Source: Paenibacillus sp. BJ-4
Lineage (GTDB): Bacteria > Bacillota > Bacilli > Paenibacillales > Paenibacillaceae
DNA: 64,000 bases
Direction: 5' to 3'
Assembly: GCF_020404765.1 (NCBI RefSeq)
Contig: NZ_JAIVEM010000141.1
Coordinates: 32,492-96,491 of the forward strand
Positions 63,940-64,000 of this stretch are shown here, in pieces (the stretch's first letter is position 1; each line of letters starts with the position of its first letter). The translations under genes and the position numbers were made by a program. The notes under the pieces were generated by a model that did not search any database, had not been told where the DNA came from, and saw only the letters and a list, made by a program, of their open reading frames with translations.

Positions 63940-63955
63940 ACCAACTTCGGTTGGT
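63940..63955 (+). other. UUCG-loop hairpin immediately before 16S rRNA
   Basis: ACCAAC-TTCG-GTTGGT, a stable tetraloop hairpin ending one base before the predicted 16S 5' end; probably part of the pre-16S processing structure. Confidence 0.6.
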
Positions 63956-63956
63956 C

Positions 63957-64000
63957 TTTATTGGAGAGTTTGATCCTGGCTCAGGACGAACGCTGGCGGC
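63957..64000 (+). rRNA. rrs: 16S ribosomal RNA, 5' end only
   Basis: The last 44 bases match the universal 5' end of bacterial 16S rRNA, including the 27F site (GAGTTTGATCCTGGCTCAG) and GACGAACGCTGGCGGC. The gene continues past the window. The start is placed at TTTATTGGAGAG by analogy with the Bacillus mature end. Confidence 0.97.

Overview
The window is chromosomal DNA of a low/medium-GC spore-forming Firmicute and fits the Paenibacillus polymyxa group. Two things point there. First, the conserved near-origin gene order of Bacilli is present (mazG/yabN, hup, S4 protein, yabP, yabQ, divIC, yabR, spoIIE, yabS, yabT, tilS, hpt, ftsH, coaX, hslO, yacD, cysK, pab/fol operon, dusB, lysS, rrn). 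Second, there is a 7,908-residue six-module nonribosomal peptide synthetase whose size, module order and adenylation-domain codes match fusaricidin synthetase FusA of P. polymyxa. Species assignment is inference from gene content; no search was run.

Layout: 1-8.8 kb is a cell-division and sporulation block (MazG with its N-terminus cut by the window edge, HU, S4 protein, YabP, YabQ, DivIC, S1 protein YabR, SpoIIE, YabS, YabT). 8.9-13.1 kb holds tilS, hpt and ftsH. 13.3-16.6 kb holds nadB, nadC and coaX. 16.8-19.8 kb holds hslO, a parvulin (yacD) and cysK. 19.9-26.2 kb is the folate operon pabB-pabA-pabC-folP-folB-folK-yazB-dusB. greA and lysS follow, then a KtrB/TrkH-type potassium transporter and an unidentified membrane protein.

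From 31.5 to 62.3 kb lies one co-directional cluster, fusG-F-E-D-C-B-A. Six small genes (FabI-like reductase, acyl-activating ligase, aldehyde dehydrogenase-like protein, ThDP enzyme, FabF-like ketosynthase, FabZ-like hot-dog protein) are placed to make and load the fatty acyl side chain. The synthetase then builds a hexadepsipeptide predicted as Thr, D-Val, an aromatic/hydrophobic residue, D-allo-Thr, D-Asn and Ala, closed by a C-terminal thioesterase. A strong bidirectional terminator separates fusA from a convergent alpha/beta hydrolase. The window ends in the first 44 bases of a 16S rRNA gene, preceded by tandem rRNA promoters and a leader.

The large system here, the fusaricidin cluster, is already described in the literature, so I do not present it as new. 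The points I consider less obvious are: the catalytic glutamate of the ThDP enzyme FusD is replaced by Gln; the FabZ-like FusB lacks the catalytic His; FusE lacks the usual ALDH general-base Glu; a 16-bp perfect inverted repeat bounds a 183-bp segment upstream of the cluster; a 16-bp perfect inverted repeat lies inside the folate operon; and the spoIIE promoter has a long spacer with 0A-like boxes.
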